Assembly (NCBI GenBank): GCA_022828595.1
Contig: JAKGHH010000003.1
Span: forward strand, 51,759,759 to 51,823,758
Direction of reading: 5' to 3'
DNA length: 64,000 nucleotides
Source: Nelumbo lutea
Lineage: Eukaryota > Streptophyta > Magnoliopsida > Proteales > Nelumbonaceae
The notes below the pieces were generated by a model. It saw only the letters and a list, made by a program, of their open reading frames with translations. It did no database searches and had not been told where the DNA came from. How positions within the stretch are numbered: the stretch's first letter is position 1; each line of letters begins with the position of its first letter. The position numbers were made by a program, and so were the translations under genes. Below are positions 25,956 through 37,428 of the stretch, one piece after another.

Positions 25956-26164
25956 GTGTCCTGACAGATCTGGTGTAACCACCTCTGACTCTCTACCGCA
26001 ACTGTTACTTGCCAGGGCTGAGTTGGTGGGCGTAGGTAACCGTTGCAAGTTACGACCCTGTTAGACATGAGGCGTTGTCAGAGTTGGCAGGCACGACGCC
26101 GCCTGGCTAGAGACGTGGGTGCAATCTCTAGATCTGGCAGGTATGGTTGTCAAGTAGGAAATCT

Positions 26165-26440
26165 TCTTGCGATACGCCGAGCTGCCCCTAAGTGGCACCT
26201 ATGCCGAGCTGCTTGTAAGTGCCGAGCTGCCCCTAAGTGGCGAGCTGCCTATAGGTGCCAAGCTGCCCCTAAGTGGCCAGCTACCTATGCCGAGCTGCCT
26301 GTAAGTGCCGAGCTGCCCCTAAGTGGCGAGCTCTTCGTAAGATGCCAGACTGCCTGTGGAGTGGCCAGCTACCTATGCCGAGTTGCCTGTAAGTGCCGAG
26401 CTGCTTGTAGGTGCCGAGCTGCCCCTAATTGGCGAGCTAC
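26165..26440. repeat. Degenerate GCCGAGCTGCC repeats in the LTR U3 region
   Basis: The words GCCGAGCTGCCTGTAAGT and GCCGAGCTGCCCCTAAGTGG alternate about ten times. The right LTR has fewer (28455-28640). The same GAGCTRCCTG core occurs in the 30-bp array and at 26990-27140 of the internal region. Confidence 0.8.
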
Positions 26441-26639
26441 CTAGTTGTCAAGAGGCTGCACTTAGTTGGCATGATGTGCCAGGTGTCATAATTTCACTGG
26501 AGGGCCAAATCCGCCCTCATCATTTGCCCCCCACTCCCGAGCTGAGAGAAACTCGGCGAAGGGAGTGGATTTCTCCTTTTGGCTAGTAAGTCGACGAGCT
26601 AGTAAGCGTTGACCCAATTTCTTAGGCTCTAGGAGCTGC

Positions 26640-26975
26640 CTGTGAGCTTCTTGTAAGGTGAGGAGGTCTCCGCCAGTTCAATACTGTAGCCCTTAGGCTC
26701 TGGGGGCAACTTATAGTCCACTTTTGTTGATTTTTCCCATGCTGAAGAAACGACTGGGTCTTAAGCAGTAATGTGGCCCGTAGGCTTTGGGAGCGACTCG
26801 TAGTCCACTCTTCTTGACTTTGCCCATGCCAAAGAGGCGACTGGGTCTTAAGCAGTTGTGTTGCCCATGCCGTAGAGGCTACTGGGTTTTTCAACAGTAA
26901 TGTTGCCCGTAGGCTTTGGGAGCGACTTGTAGTCCACTCTTCTTGACGTTGCCCATGCTGAAGAGGCGACTGGGA
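26640..26975. repeat. About 90-bp tandem repeat in the LTR element's internal region
   Basis: Three and a half units sharing CCGTAGGCTTTGGGAGCGAC, AGTCCACTCTTCTTGAC, then CCCATGCTGAAGAGGCGACTGG. The internal region therefore consists largely of tandem repeats and not decayed genes. Confidence 0.85.
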
Positions 26976-27732
26976 CTTATGTGGTGTCGGGCTAACCAGG
27001 TGCCGAGCTTTCTATGAGGTGCTGAGTTGATCGGGTGCCGAGCTACCTGTGAGGTGCTGAACTAACAAGGTGCCGAGCTGCCTGTAAGGCGCCGAGCTGA
27101 CCAGGTGCCGAACTACCTGTGAGGTGCCGAGCTACCTAGGTGGGTGCCTTAGAGCTATGATTGCATTGCGTCAGCCTCGTAATGTCGATCACCTAGTCCT
27201 ACAAGAAGCTACTAGGAGCTCGGCCTTTGGGGGCAACACTACTAACTTTAGGTCGCCGACTTACACGGGAGCCTTGGAAGGCTCGACCAGCAAGGGCGCC
27301 CATGTAGTCTATTGGCCGCCAACTCCCGTGGAATTCACGAAGAGCTCATCTTTGTAGGGGGGACCTCACGAAGAGGACTGATGAGGTTTTATCTAAATTG
27401 AAAGTAAGTTGGTAGAGCTACTTAGCCTGTTAGCTCCCTGCATAGTCTTTGAGTTCATACAAAATGGAAACTATAAAGCGAGAGCTTCAGTTTCTAAAAA
27501 GTGAGGACTTAACTTTTTGGGAGGAGACGACTTAGCTTTTTGTAGGATGAGAACTTAGCCTTTGTAGGATGAGAACTTATCTTTTGTCTTTTTGTCACGT
27601 GTTCCCACTGACGGCGCCAATTGATGTAACTGTTTCTGGTCACTTAACATTTTTTTTCGTGATGTATCAATTTTTGGCTAAGTACTTTCTCATTTGACCT
27701 GCTACCAGGTGGCCTGTGACTCAGAGGATGAT

Positions 27733-27950
27733 GGAGCTCCTTGGTGGCGAACTGCCTGGTGGTGAGCTACTTGGTGGCGAACTCCCTAGTGGTGAGTTAC
27801 TTGGTGACGAGCTCCTTAGTGGTGAGCTACTTGGTGACGAGCTCAATGGTGATGAGCTACCTGATGAGCTACTTGGTGGCGAACTCCCTGGTGGTGAGCT
27901 ACCTGGTGACGAGCTCCCTGGTGGTGAGCTACCTAGATGAGCTGTTGGAT
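27733..27950. repeat. 30-bp minisatellite inside the right LTR
   Basis: About seven units of the repeat found at 25389-25670, with some 15-bp halves deleted, so this LTR array is about 70 bp shorter. Confidence 0.93.
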
Positions 27951-28721
27951 GGGCTGCCTTGTTGGCGAGCCTCCTAGTGTAGTGCAACCCAACTGCCCTC
28001 TACATGAGATGATCTACTCCTCCTTGTAGTGGGCAGGAGCCGATGAACCTGCGAGAATTGAATCAATGGACTCGGGGGGTGTTTACCCAACGGGGCCACT
28101 CTGATGGCTAAGTTAGAACTTTGATAGTAGAGAGCTTGAATATGATATTAGAGAAATGAGAGAGCTAGAGAGCAGGGGTTACCTCCATTTTTCATCCCCC
28201 TTCCCCTCTAGGGGGTCGGGTCTCTTATATAGTGGTGTCCTAACAGATCTGGCATAACCACCTCCGACTCTCTGTCGCAGTTGTTACTTGCCAGGGCTGA
28301 GTTGGTGGGCACAAGTAACCGTTGCAAGGTATGACCCAGTCAGACATGAGGCATTGTCAGAGTTGGCAGGCACGACGCCGCTTGGCCAAAGACGTGGGTG
28401 CAGTCTCCAGATCTGGAAGGTACGATTGTCAGGTAGGGAATATTCTTGCGATATGCCGAGCTGCCCCTAAGTTGCGAGCTACCTATGCTGAGCTGCTTGT
28501 AAGTGCCAAGCTTGCTCCTAAGTGGTGAGCTACCTGTGGGTGCCGAGCTGCCCTTAAGTGGTGAGCTCTTCATAAGACGCCAGGCTGCCTGTGGCCAGCT
28601 GCCTATGCCGAGCTACCCTTAAATGGCGAGCTACCTAGTTGTCAAGAGGCTGCACTTAGTTGGCATGAGGTGCCAGGTGTCATAATTTCACTGGAGGGCC
28701 AAATCCGCCCTCATCAATAGG

Positions 28722-29347
28722 GATCAAGCATAAGAAGTAAAATAGCAATTCAGAATCCCTAACTTGGCAATGTGATGATGAAGATCAATATCAATAATAT
28801 AAAAGTAATTAGTGATAAAAAAAACTCGCCAAAATACTAAAGAGAAATAAGACTAAAGAAATATGAAAACTCTGATTACAAAAATGGCACATTAAGAAAG
28901 AAAACAAGAGAAACAATAGTAAAGAATAATCTAATCTCTTTGGGGATGGAAAGAAGAAGTTAAGGGTTTGAAGCTAAAAATAAGAACAAAAACAGTGAGA
29001 AGAAGATAAAGAATAAAGCTAATAAACAAAGAAGATAATCAATCGATTACCTAGTGGATGCAACGAATCAAAGTAGAAGGAGGATACAAAGCAGGAAATG
29101 CTAGGCAAAGACACCCAAAGATTTATAGCATGAGGTGGAGTGGGGCCTCCATGTCATGAGTGTAAAACGTAGCCGCTCAAGAAATCTGAAGTTCTGTCAC
29201 TCTTGCAGTTGGGAGTTGGCGGGTTGGGTGAGGATTTGATGCATCCGCCTCTAGCTGCAAATGAAAAGCTTCATGCCTCCACCTTTAGATTCCACTAGGA
29301 AGAAGTCGATGAAGAGAATTTTGATTTGATAAGGAAAAGTACGACTA
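28722..29347. other. Intergenic, nothing recognised
   Basis: Sequence following the LTR element; AT-rich, no family signature on either strand. Confidence 0.5.
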
Positions 29348-29600
29348 GATCAAAATCTTGAGTCTGAGAGATCGATGATGTGTAGTGCTGGTGCAGAAAT
29401 AGAACAATGATGGTGCAAAGTAAGGCAGAGTTGCCTTATTCTCATTTGGAAGATCAGAATCCTGAGTCAGAGGGATCGATGATGTGTAGTGCTGGTGCAA
29501 AAACAAAACGATGATGGTACAAAATAAGACAGAGTTACCTTTTTACCGTTTGGAAGACCGGAATCCTAAGTTTGTGAGCTTGATGATGTGCAGAATGATG
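29348..29600. repeat. 104-bp tandem repeat, two and a half copies
   Basis: Units begin at 29348, 29452 and 29556 with GATC(A)AAATC/GACCGGAATC and share TCGATGATGTGTAGTGCTGG and CAGAGTT(G/A)CC. The third unit is cut after about 45 bp. Confidence 0.85.
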
Positions 29601-30837
29601 ATGTTCTTTGTAGAAACATGATGGAATTGGTACGGATGTTGGATTCATATGTCTATATATATATGTTTTATATATGTTTATATATGTTTTGAAAATAGGG
29701 GGAAGGTCAAGTCTTTTACGCTACCCTATGTAATCTTGTTTGTACGGTTAATCCCATCTTCTATGACTAAAATGGGTGGAATTGGTACGGATGTTGGATC
29801 CATAACCGGATCCAACCCAATTTATATGGATTGACCTGTTTCCAGGTTTGGGTCATAGTGCCTCTATCCTAATCATTCTACCATTAGAGATGCAAACGGA
29901 TTAGATCGAATTTAAATTTTGAATCCGATATGAAGATTCGATTAGATATTATATTATAAATATCGATTTGAATCTGAATTCCATCAGATATCTGAATGTA
30001 ATCTGATCCGAATTAATTTTTTAAAAAATAAATTATTAAAAGGAAAAGAAAATATAACTGTTTAAATAAAGAAAAGTAAAAAAATATAAGTATTTTTTTC
30101 AATTATTTTCATTAATATATATGTTTTTATAAAAAAAATTACAAAAAGTATAATATAAATAACATATTTATGAATAAATAAATAAATAACATATATCCGA
30201 TTATCTAATTCGATTTGAAAATCTAAAAGAGGATTGTCGGAATTCAACAATATAAGATCGGACTTCGGATCGGATCGACCCCTACCTAACATGTCTTGTT
30301 CATGAATAGAATCCATCAACCATGAATTTTGGATCCTTGCTAAACTTTAATCTCGGTTACATCCATAGGTTCCAATCCCATATCAAATTTGGCTTTTATA
30401 CTATTTTTTTTTTTCGTTTTTGTTAGCAACTTTTATACTTGATTTAAGGCAAAATTTATGATGCATAAATTGCACCTTAGAGCGGAGATGCAGAGCCCCA
30501 CTACCATGTGTTTGGAAGAAAAAATAGTTATACGTAAATACTGGTTAATAATGTGATATTATATTGTTCATGAATCATGAAAAAAGCAACAGCCCCCATG
30601 GGGGATTTAGGCGTTGATTAATATAAAAAAAATGCACCTTAGAGTTAAAAATGTGAAATGATGATAAAAACATGTCACAAGACTCACAATTGACATTTTT
30701 AATGTTATTACGTCACGTCTTAATTACAAAATATGAATCAATGAAAAATAAATATATCATATAATATCTTGTAATTGAAAATATCCAATTAAGTACAACA
30801 AACATTAGTGAAATTCTTAATTCAATTGCACTTTAGT

Positions 30838-30955
30838 TAGGCTCAGTTTGGAAGGAGTATAAATTCAAATATGTACAGTGCAAAATCATATAAAATAATG
30901 TAAAATACAAGGTTTTCATATTTGTATTTGTACTTCTTCTAAACTAAGCCTTATG
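30838..30955. mobile_element. GGCTCAGTTTGG-family MITE in arm A
   Basis: Starts AGGCTCAGTTTGGAAGG and ends GTACTTCTTCTAAACTAAGCC. Its counterpart in arm B is 35851-35965, so it predates the duplication. Confidence 0.75.
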
Positions 30956-31703
30956 TCTTTATTAAAATCCAAAGGTATGAGTTGAAAAGTACTTGTCCAA
31001 TTGAGATGTCACGAGTTGTTACAACCATGGTTTTGAAAATCTGACCCGACCGAACAGTCGGACCAATTGACCGGAAATCAATTATGAGTCTGAATCCAGT
31101 ATTGGACCTAAAAAATAACTGTCCAGCCAAGCTTTTGAACCAGCAGTCAAACCGTTTGACTCAAAAATCAGTGGTCAAAGCAATTCTGTAAGATGTTACT
31201 TGTGAATACAGTTATGACTGTGATATATGGCTCTTGCTATATATAGCAGTCCGGAGGATGAATGGGAGACAAAATCATACACACTCGGCTCGGCTGAATC
31301 ATCTATCACAATTGAACATGTCAGTGTTCACTGTGGACCCCATTTGGGACCACACTCAACTGAACACTAGCATGTTAAACCTTAAAGCATGGATGAGCGA
31401 TCAAAGTTGGTACAATGCCGGAAGCTCTCCAATGTGCAGTTGGGTGACCATATTTGTTTGTTTTTCAAACTTTATAACTTATTCATTGAATCAAAGCTGT
31501 CCAATAATAATGGTATAAATAAGTGCAATAATTAAACAAGGTTCAATCCCTCTATTCATGTCACACGTTTTAAATGGGCGATACTTCATCAGTTTATTTT
31601 TTATTTCTTTTTTAGGTTGACATCTCTACACTCTAGCTAGCTGGAAGGATATTACCCTTCAAAAGTGGCCATATGTCCTAATTATTTGCTTCTAGCTAAT
31701 CAT

Positions 31704-31975
31704 TGGGTTGAAAATTTGGATCGGACATGATACCGTTTTGGTCACCGGTTTTTGGATTAAGCGATATCCAGTTTTGATGGATGATTCATTTTGATTTAAA
31801 AAATTAAAAATTAAAAAACGATTAAAAATCATTATTCAGATCGACAGTTTAACTGCTCGGATCAATAAGTTGTTAATTAAGTCAACGATTTTTGACCAAA
31901 AAACGGTTTTAAGGTGAAATAGAACTGATTACCTGACCGTTCCCCAATCAACCGTGGTCCGGTATTCAAAGCCAT
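31704..31975. mobile_element. MITE copy (7377-7659 family) in arm A
   Basis: Contains ATTCAGATCGACAGTTTAAC and AAGGTGAAATAGAACTGATT. The arm B counterpart is at 36529-36832. A shorter relative at 31027-31190 (arm B 36042-36225) starts CCATGGTTTTGAAAATCTGA. Confidence 0.75.
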
Positions 31976-32616
31976 ATAGTGCACCATAACTATCAACAGG
32001 ACAGTCAAAAAACGCTCCAATCATGAAATCAGGATACAACTAATTGCCTCCTTTTTTTTTTTTTAATGCAAAACATGTAGAACCAGATATGCTATTGTCA
32101 CTTTTTTTGTTTGTTTGAAAGGACTCCTCTTTTCTGTTTTAGACATCCTTTTTGAGCTTTTAAATATCCATAAGTTATAACAATTCTTTTATATTTGCTT
32201 TTTTAGCAGACTTTTAATTGAATATTTTAGTACTTGGGTAAAGCGACGCCGGTGATTCCTGGGAAAAAGTTGCCTGGATTACTTTTAAAGTTGATTTTCA
32301 TATACGCCAATCACTTAATCAGGTATCATTCAAGACGGTAGCAAATTATGTTTTTGAGGTTCCGGATCTTCTGCCCACAAGAATTCTACCAACGTCTACC
32401 TACAATACATTATTTTCATATATTGGGAACATCTCTCATATATAATACTATGTAGGAGGGTGAGATGTTCTCCATGTGTAAATGCAATGTTGTGGGTATT
32501 ACTGGTTGAGGTTGACCACCTTAAAATATGGGCACACAAATGGGCCTAAGAGAAACTAGAGAAACTGATTAAGCAATATGATCTTTGTGGGTATTTTAGT
32601 TCAAAGACATTGAAAG

Positions 32617-33128
32617 TAGGGGTGTCAACGGTATTCAAAAATCCATTTTCTAATTCAAAATTTGACATAATTAAATCAAATTCAGATAATTTGAATATCT
32701 AAGCGATTGAATTTGGATATCCTGTTCATATCAAATAGTTAATCGGATTCGAATTCGGATATGACCTGATTTGAATCAATAAACATCCGAATTTGACTGA
32801 TTATTTAATTCTTATATATAATATACAAAATAGTTAAATGTTTTATATAATTTATATATAAAATAATTAAGTTATATAAATAATCTATATATTCATATAC
32901 TTTATATAAATAAAATGTTTAGTTTATATATTTGTTAATTACCTAAAATAATTAATTGGTCAAATTCAAATCAAATTGAATATTTGAATATTTAATCAAA
33001 TTCAATTTCGAATATTAATTTTCAATATCCTTTAGATATCGAGTCGAATTAGAATATTGAATTTTCTAATCAAATTCAAATTTAGATATTGCTTGATTCA
33101 ATTCGAATTTAATTTGTTTACACCCTTA
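32617..33128. mobile_element. Foldback element, about 510 bp, in arm A only
   Basis: Starts TAGGGGTGTCAACGG and ends TTGTTTACACCCTTA, flanked by ATTGAAAG (32609-32616) and ATTGAAAT (33129-33136). Arms of GATTCGAATTCGG/AATTCGAATTT type words. Absent from arm B. Confidence 0.8.
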
Positions 33129-33713
33129 ATTGAAATCTATAAGAAAAATGACCTGAGCAAAAAGGAGTGGCAAGTTCTCCTTTCCCATTATATATCCTTT
33201 TAGTTGGTACATTGATGAAGCTGAGCCAGCAGCATTGACCCAAATGTGAGGACGACAATTTGTGTAGGAAAGAAATAAACAAAATCAGAAATGGGTTAGC
33301 CTAATGAAAGTATAAACTTTTTTTTTTTTTATTCTTTGAAAAGACAAACGTTTCCTTGTGGAAAAATTACTCTTTGACAACAAAAGATTTCCTTATATAA
33401 AGCAACAAAGTGAAGAATTTTTTTACAAATAAGTACATTGTAACCCACTGTAGAATTTTGAAATTACAACATCCCATAGTTTACTAATATCCCCTCTATA
33501 AATCACATCCTGTTCATAGATTTGACATCAATCCATGGTCAGGATTCATCTCGCACCTGTATTGAGGGGTTAAGAATTCTAAGGTGGGCTGAACAGTCAC
33601 TCTCCCATTTTTTTATGGTCATATGTGTAACCAATGAATAAATGAAAATATCACGGAAAATTCATTTCCTGAGACCATTGTTCCAGCTTGATGTGATATT
33701 TTGTATTTTTTAC

Positions 33714-33966
33714 ATCATTTTGTTTGGTTGCACTGCAAATTTATTTGCATTAGTACAAATGTATAAGAGTGCAAATGCAAAATATGCAAATTCTTATTTA
33801 ATTTTATTTTATTCTATTTCATATTTTAATTTACTTCATTTATATTGCAATAAAACAAAATAAATTAAAATTTGAAACTAAAATAAGTCAGAATTTATAC
33901 TGAAATCATTTGCACTGCTATGGTTTTACACCAGTGCAAATTTATTTACATTGCAACCAAACACAG
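33714..33966. mobile_element. MITE, about 250 bp, with inverted ends
   Basis: Left end TTTGGTTGCACTGCAAATTT and right end AAATTTATTTACATTGCAACC are inverse copies over about 35 bp. The AT-rich centre has no coding potential. Eroded relatives occur near 19955-20075 and 8728. Confidence 0.7.
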
Positions 33967-34923
33967 CCTGGAGTAAATAGGATTAGGATATTTATTTGAT
34001 GTGTGCACGACTAACAACTATCGAAACATTACTGAAATGTTGAAATTACCTTGATTTTGCGTTCATTAACTCTCCTGTGAAATTTTAACCAATCAATTTT
34101 TGATAAAGATATCAGTAAAGTTGGTTTTCCCTGGAGGATGGAGAAAAAAATGGAAGAGAGAGAGAGAGGATGCGGCTTTTTTCCCTTTTTTTTTTCTTAA
34201 TGGGTTTAATCAGTGTTAATGGATCTTCATATGAGTATTAGGCTTATTCATACTGTTTTGGGCTAGAATATTTTCATATTTTCTTCCTTGCTTATTTTGC
34301 CCTTATACTTAATTAATATACATGCCCTGAATTGTTATTCTGAAAAGTTCTGGATCAGCCGGGCCTATGTAATTATATAAATCCATTGTCTATATATATA
34401 TATATATATATTGCAGCATTTTTTATTGCATCTTAATAAATTGGATTAGGGTCAATCTTTGTATCCCCAAAGTCCAATTTTAATGGGTCCAAATTCAGAT
34501 GATCAACTTAATCTAATAAGATCTCAGGTTTGAAGTTGGATACCGATGATCAACTTAATCTACGTCTATAATCTCAAAACAAAAAAAAAAAAAAAGAAAA
34601 ATTTCAAATAATGATTGAGAATTTAGGTTGTGTGTAGGGTTTGAAACGTCTTGGATCGATTAAAATGTTTCAGATAAAAACAACAATTATATTGACCAAT
34701 CCAAAATGTTTCATATCAAAACACCAATGGTAATAAAACAATCATAATAGGCTATTATGCTGCTGTACCTATATTTTTTATGCCCATCCCCCAAACTCAT
34801 AACCCTCAATGCTGGTGCAGGTGAGATTCTATACTAACTCTCCATTACAACCAGCCTGAGACCTTATTAACCAGCCGATTGGCACCCTCTGGTTGTGCTA
34901 TTGTATTTAGCTGATGGTGAAGG

Positions 34924-35102
34924 GAGACCGAATCAGCCTCTCACAGCACTGCCCCCAACAACATTCCACAGCACATCCCCGCCATGTATTAGGAACATCT
35001 CCATGATAATGACATCATCACTCCTAATATTGTCATTGGGAGATGTTCCCAATACACGGTGGGAATGTGCTGTGGGACGTTGTGGGGGGCTGATCTGAAC
35101 TC
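34924..35102. mobile_element. Mutator-type MITE, 179 bp, perfect 9-bp duplication
   Basis: TGGTGAAGG flanks it exactly (34915-34923 and 35103-35111). The arms pair over most of the length: GAATCAGCC...CAGCACATCCCCGCC on the left, GGTGGGAATGTGCTGTGGG...GCTGATCTGAACTC on the right. The arm B counterpart is 40540-40745. Confidence 0.88.
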
Positions 35103-35850
35103 TGGTGAAGGTTGCCCTTCCAAGAAGGAAGAAAATATTGGATTAGGAAATTTCAACCAAGGTTTGGACTGTTTGGTACAATGGAGCACCTCATCTATTC
35201 ATATAAAATTTCAATCCGTGGTTGTTAAGGCACCAATGCGAGGTTAGACAACAAGGGGGGCCCTTGTCATTTAGGTGATTACCTAACGTTTAGGTAATGA
35301 TTTTTTATATAAAAGAACTGGTTAGTTTCATTTTTTCTTTTGTCTATTTATGGGTTGGAATCAGTACGGATGCTGGATCCATAACCAGATCCAACCCAAT
35401 TTATATGGGTTGACCCATTTTCAGGTTTGGATCAAAGTGCCTCTATCCTAACCAACCTAATATTAGAGATGCAAACAGATCAGATCAGATCTCATAACCA
35501 ACCTAATATCTGATATTAAAATTTGATCATATCTCATAAATATCAATTTGAATCTGAATTCGATCAAGATGTCATATATCTGAATTTCTTCCGGTTCGAA
35601 TTAATTTAAAAAAATAATAAATTAAAAAGAAAAAAATATAACTGTTTAAATAAAAAAAAACAAAAAAAATACAAATATTTTTTTAACTATGTTCATTAAT
35701 ATATATACACGTTTTTATAAAAGATAAATAATATAAAAAATTTACAAAAAACGTGTTTATCATTAGTGATAAAAGTCGTTAGTATGTCACTAACGTTATT
35801 ATGTCACATCTTATAAAAATGAATAAATGAAAAATAAGTCCAATTGCATT

Positions 35851-35965
35851 TTATGCTCAGTTTGGAACGAGTATAAATATAAATTTATAGAATGCAAAAC
35901 CTTGTATTTTGTATGTATTTACACAATACATATCTGTATTTGTACTCCTACCAAACTGAGCCTTA
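35851..35965. mobile_element. GGCTCAGTTTGG-family MITE in arm B
   Basis: Starts TGCTCAGTTTGGAACGAG and ends GTACTCCTACCAAACTGAGCC. Counterpart of 30838-30955. Confidence 0.75.
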
Positions 35966-37428
35966 TGTGTCTATTAAGATCCAAATGTATGAGTTGAAAA
36001 GGATTTGCCCAGTTGAGGAGTCATGAGTTGTTACAACCATGGTTTTGAAAATCTGATCTCTGACCGAACGGTCAGACCAATTGACCAAAAACTAATTGAG
36101 TCTGAATCCAGTTTTAGACTTCAAAATAACGGTCCAACCAAGCTTTGAACAAGCAATCAAACCGTTTGACCCAAAAAAACTAGTGGTCAAAACAATTCTG
36201 TTTCGGTTCGATTTTCAAAACCATAGTTACAACTTCCAAGAGGTTACTTGTGAATAGTGTTATAACTTTCTGATATTTTATGGAGGGTTACAATAATTAA
36301 TTGAAACAATTTATCATAGCCAAAGTTGGTACATTGCCGGAAGCTCTCCGTGTGCAGTTGGGTGACCGTGCTTGTTTGTTTTAAAAACTTTATAACTTAT
36401 TCATTAAATCAAAGCTGTCCAATATTAATGGTATAAATAAATGCAACAAACAAGGTTCAATCCCTCTATGCATGTCACACGCTTTAAATGGGTGACGAAG
36501 AAGCTAATCATTGGGTTGAAAAACTAAAGTTTTAAAATTTGGATCGGACATGATACTGTTTTGGTCACAGGTTTTTGGGTTAAATAGGTTGATCGACATT
36601 CAAATTCTTATAGATGATTCGTTCTAATTTAAAAAAATAAAAAAAAAATTAAAAAATGATCAAAAATCATTATTCAGATCGACAGTTCAACTGCCCAGAT
36701 CAATAGATTACCGACTAAATCAACGTTTTTTTCTTTTTTCTTTTTTTTTTATCAAAAATGATTTTAAGGTAAAATAGAACTGATTACCTGACCTTTCTCG
36801 AATCAACCGGTCCGACCATCCAATCTTCAAAACCATATGAAAAACTGATATGAATCAACATTTTGAACCTTGGTTGCAAATTCTATGGCATTGGTACTAA
36901 TACTTGTACCAAAAAAAAGCTATCATATACTGTAAATGTTGCATCTCATGTTCAAGAGATTTAAAGCTTTATGTTTAGTATGTAGAATTTCTCTGAATTG
37001 AAATGCAGAAGTTGGTAGAATATATAGTGGACCATAACTATCAACAGGACAGTCAAAAAGCTCTCCTGATCATGAAATCAGGATACAACTAATTGCCTCC
37101 TCTTTTTTATGCAAAACATGTAGAACGAGATATGCTATTGTCACTCCTATTTTTGTTTGAGACATCCTTTTTGAGCTTTTAAATATCCTTAAGTTAAAAC
37201 AATTCTTTTACTTTTGCTTTTTTAGCAGATTTTAAACTGAATATTTTAGTTATTAATGCCTTGTTTGTTTTTTGGTACTTGGGTAAAGTGACGCCAGTGT
37301 GGGAAAAGGTTGCCTGGATGTTAATGGGTACTCATATGAGTATTAGGGCTTATTCATACTGTTTTGGGCTTTTATTTTCTAAAATCTTTTCATATTTTCT
37401 TCCTTGCTTATTTTGTCCTTATGCTTAA

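Larger units (their letters stand above)
25276..28716 (-). mobile_element. Complete, non-coding LTR retrotransposon
   Basis: LTRs are 25276-26522 (1247 bp) and 27622-28716 (1095 bp), both TGATG...CATCA, flanked by a perfect 5-bp duplication ATAGG (25271-25275 and 28717-28721). Orientation is minus: next to the right LTR a primer-binding site TTGGCGCCGTCAGTGGGAA (27620-27602) resembles that of plant Ty3/gypsy elements, and next to the left LTR is a polypurine tract GGGAGTGGGGGGCAAA (26538-26523). The internal region is only 1099 bp with no gag, pol or other domain, so the element must have used proteins from elsewhere. The LTRs differ mainly in copy number of internal tandem repeats. Confidence 0.93.
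29768..35240. repeat. Arm A of a rearranged segmental duplication
   Basis: Shares with arm B (35345-41085), in the same order: ACGGATGTTGGATCCATAAC (29784), the GGCTCAGTTTGG MITE (30838), a MITE at 31027, CAAAGTTGGTACA(A)TGCCGG (31400), CAACAGGACAGTCAAAAA (31995), GGGTAAAGCGACGCC (32235), ATATGAGTATTAGG (34230), ATACATGCCCT (34318) and a MITE at 34924. One block, GGAGTGGCAAGTTCTCC to TTCCTTATATA (33166-33395), lies earlier here than in arm B. Arm-specific insertions are found in both. No gene recognised. Confidence 0.9.

Noticed and set aside
25276..28716. Possible tandem gene family or CRISPR-like array
   Set aside because: TG...CA ends, a 5-bp duplication, PBS and polypurine tract identify an LTR retrotransposon; repeats have no unique spacers and the DNA is plant nuclear.
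33642..33863. Plus-strand frame of 73 codons
   Set aside because: It spans the inverted ends of a MITE and has no protein-like pattern.
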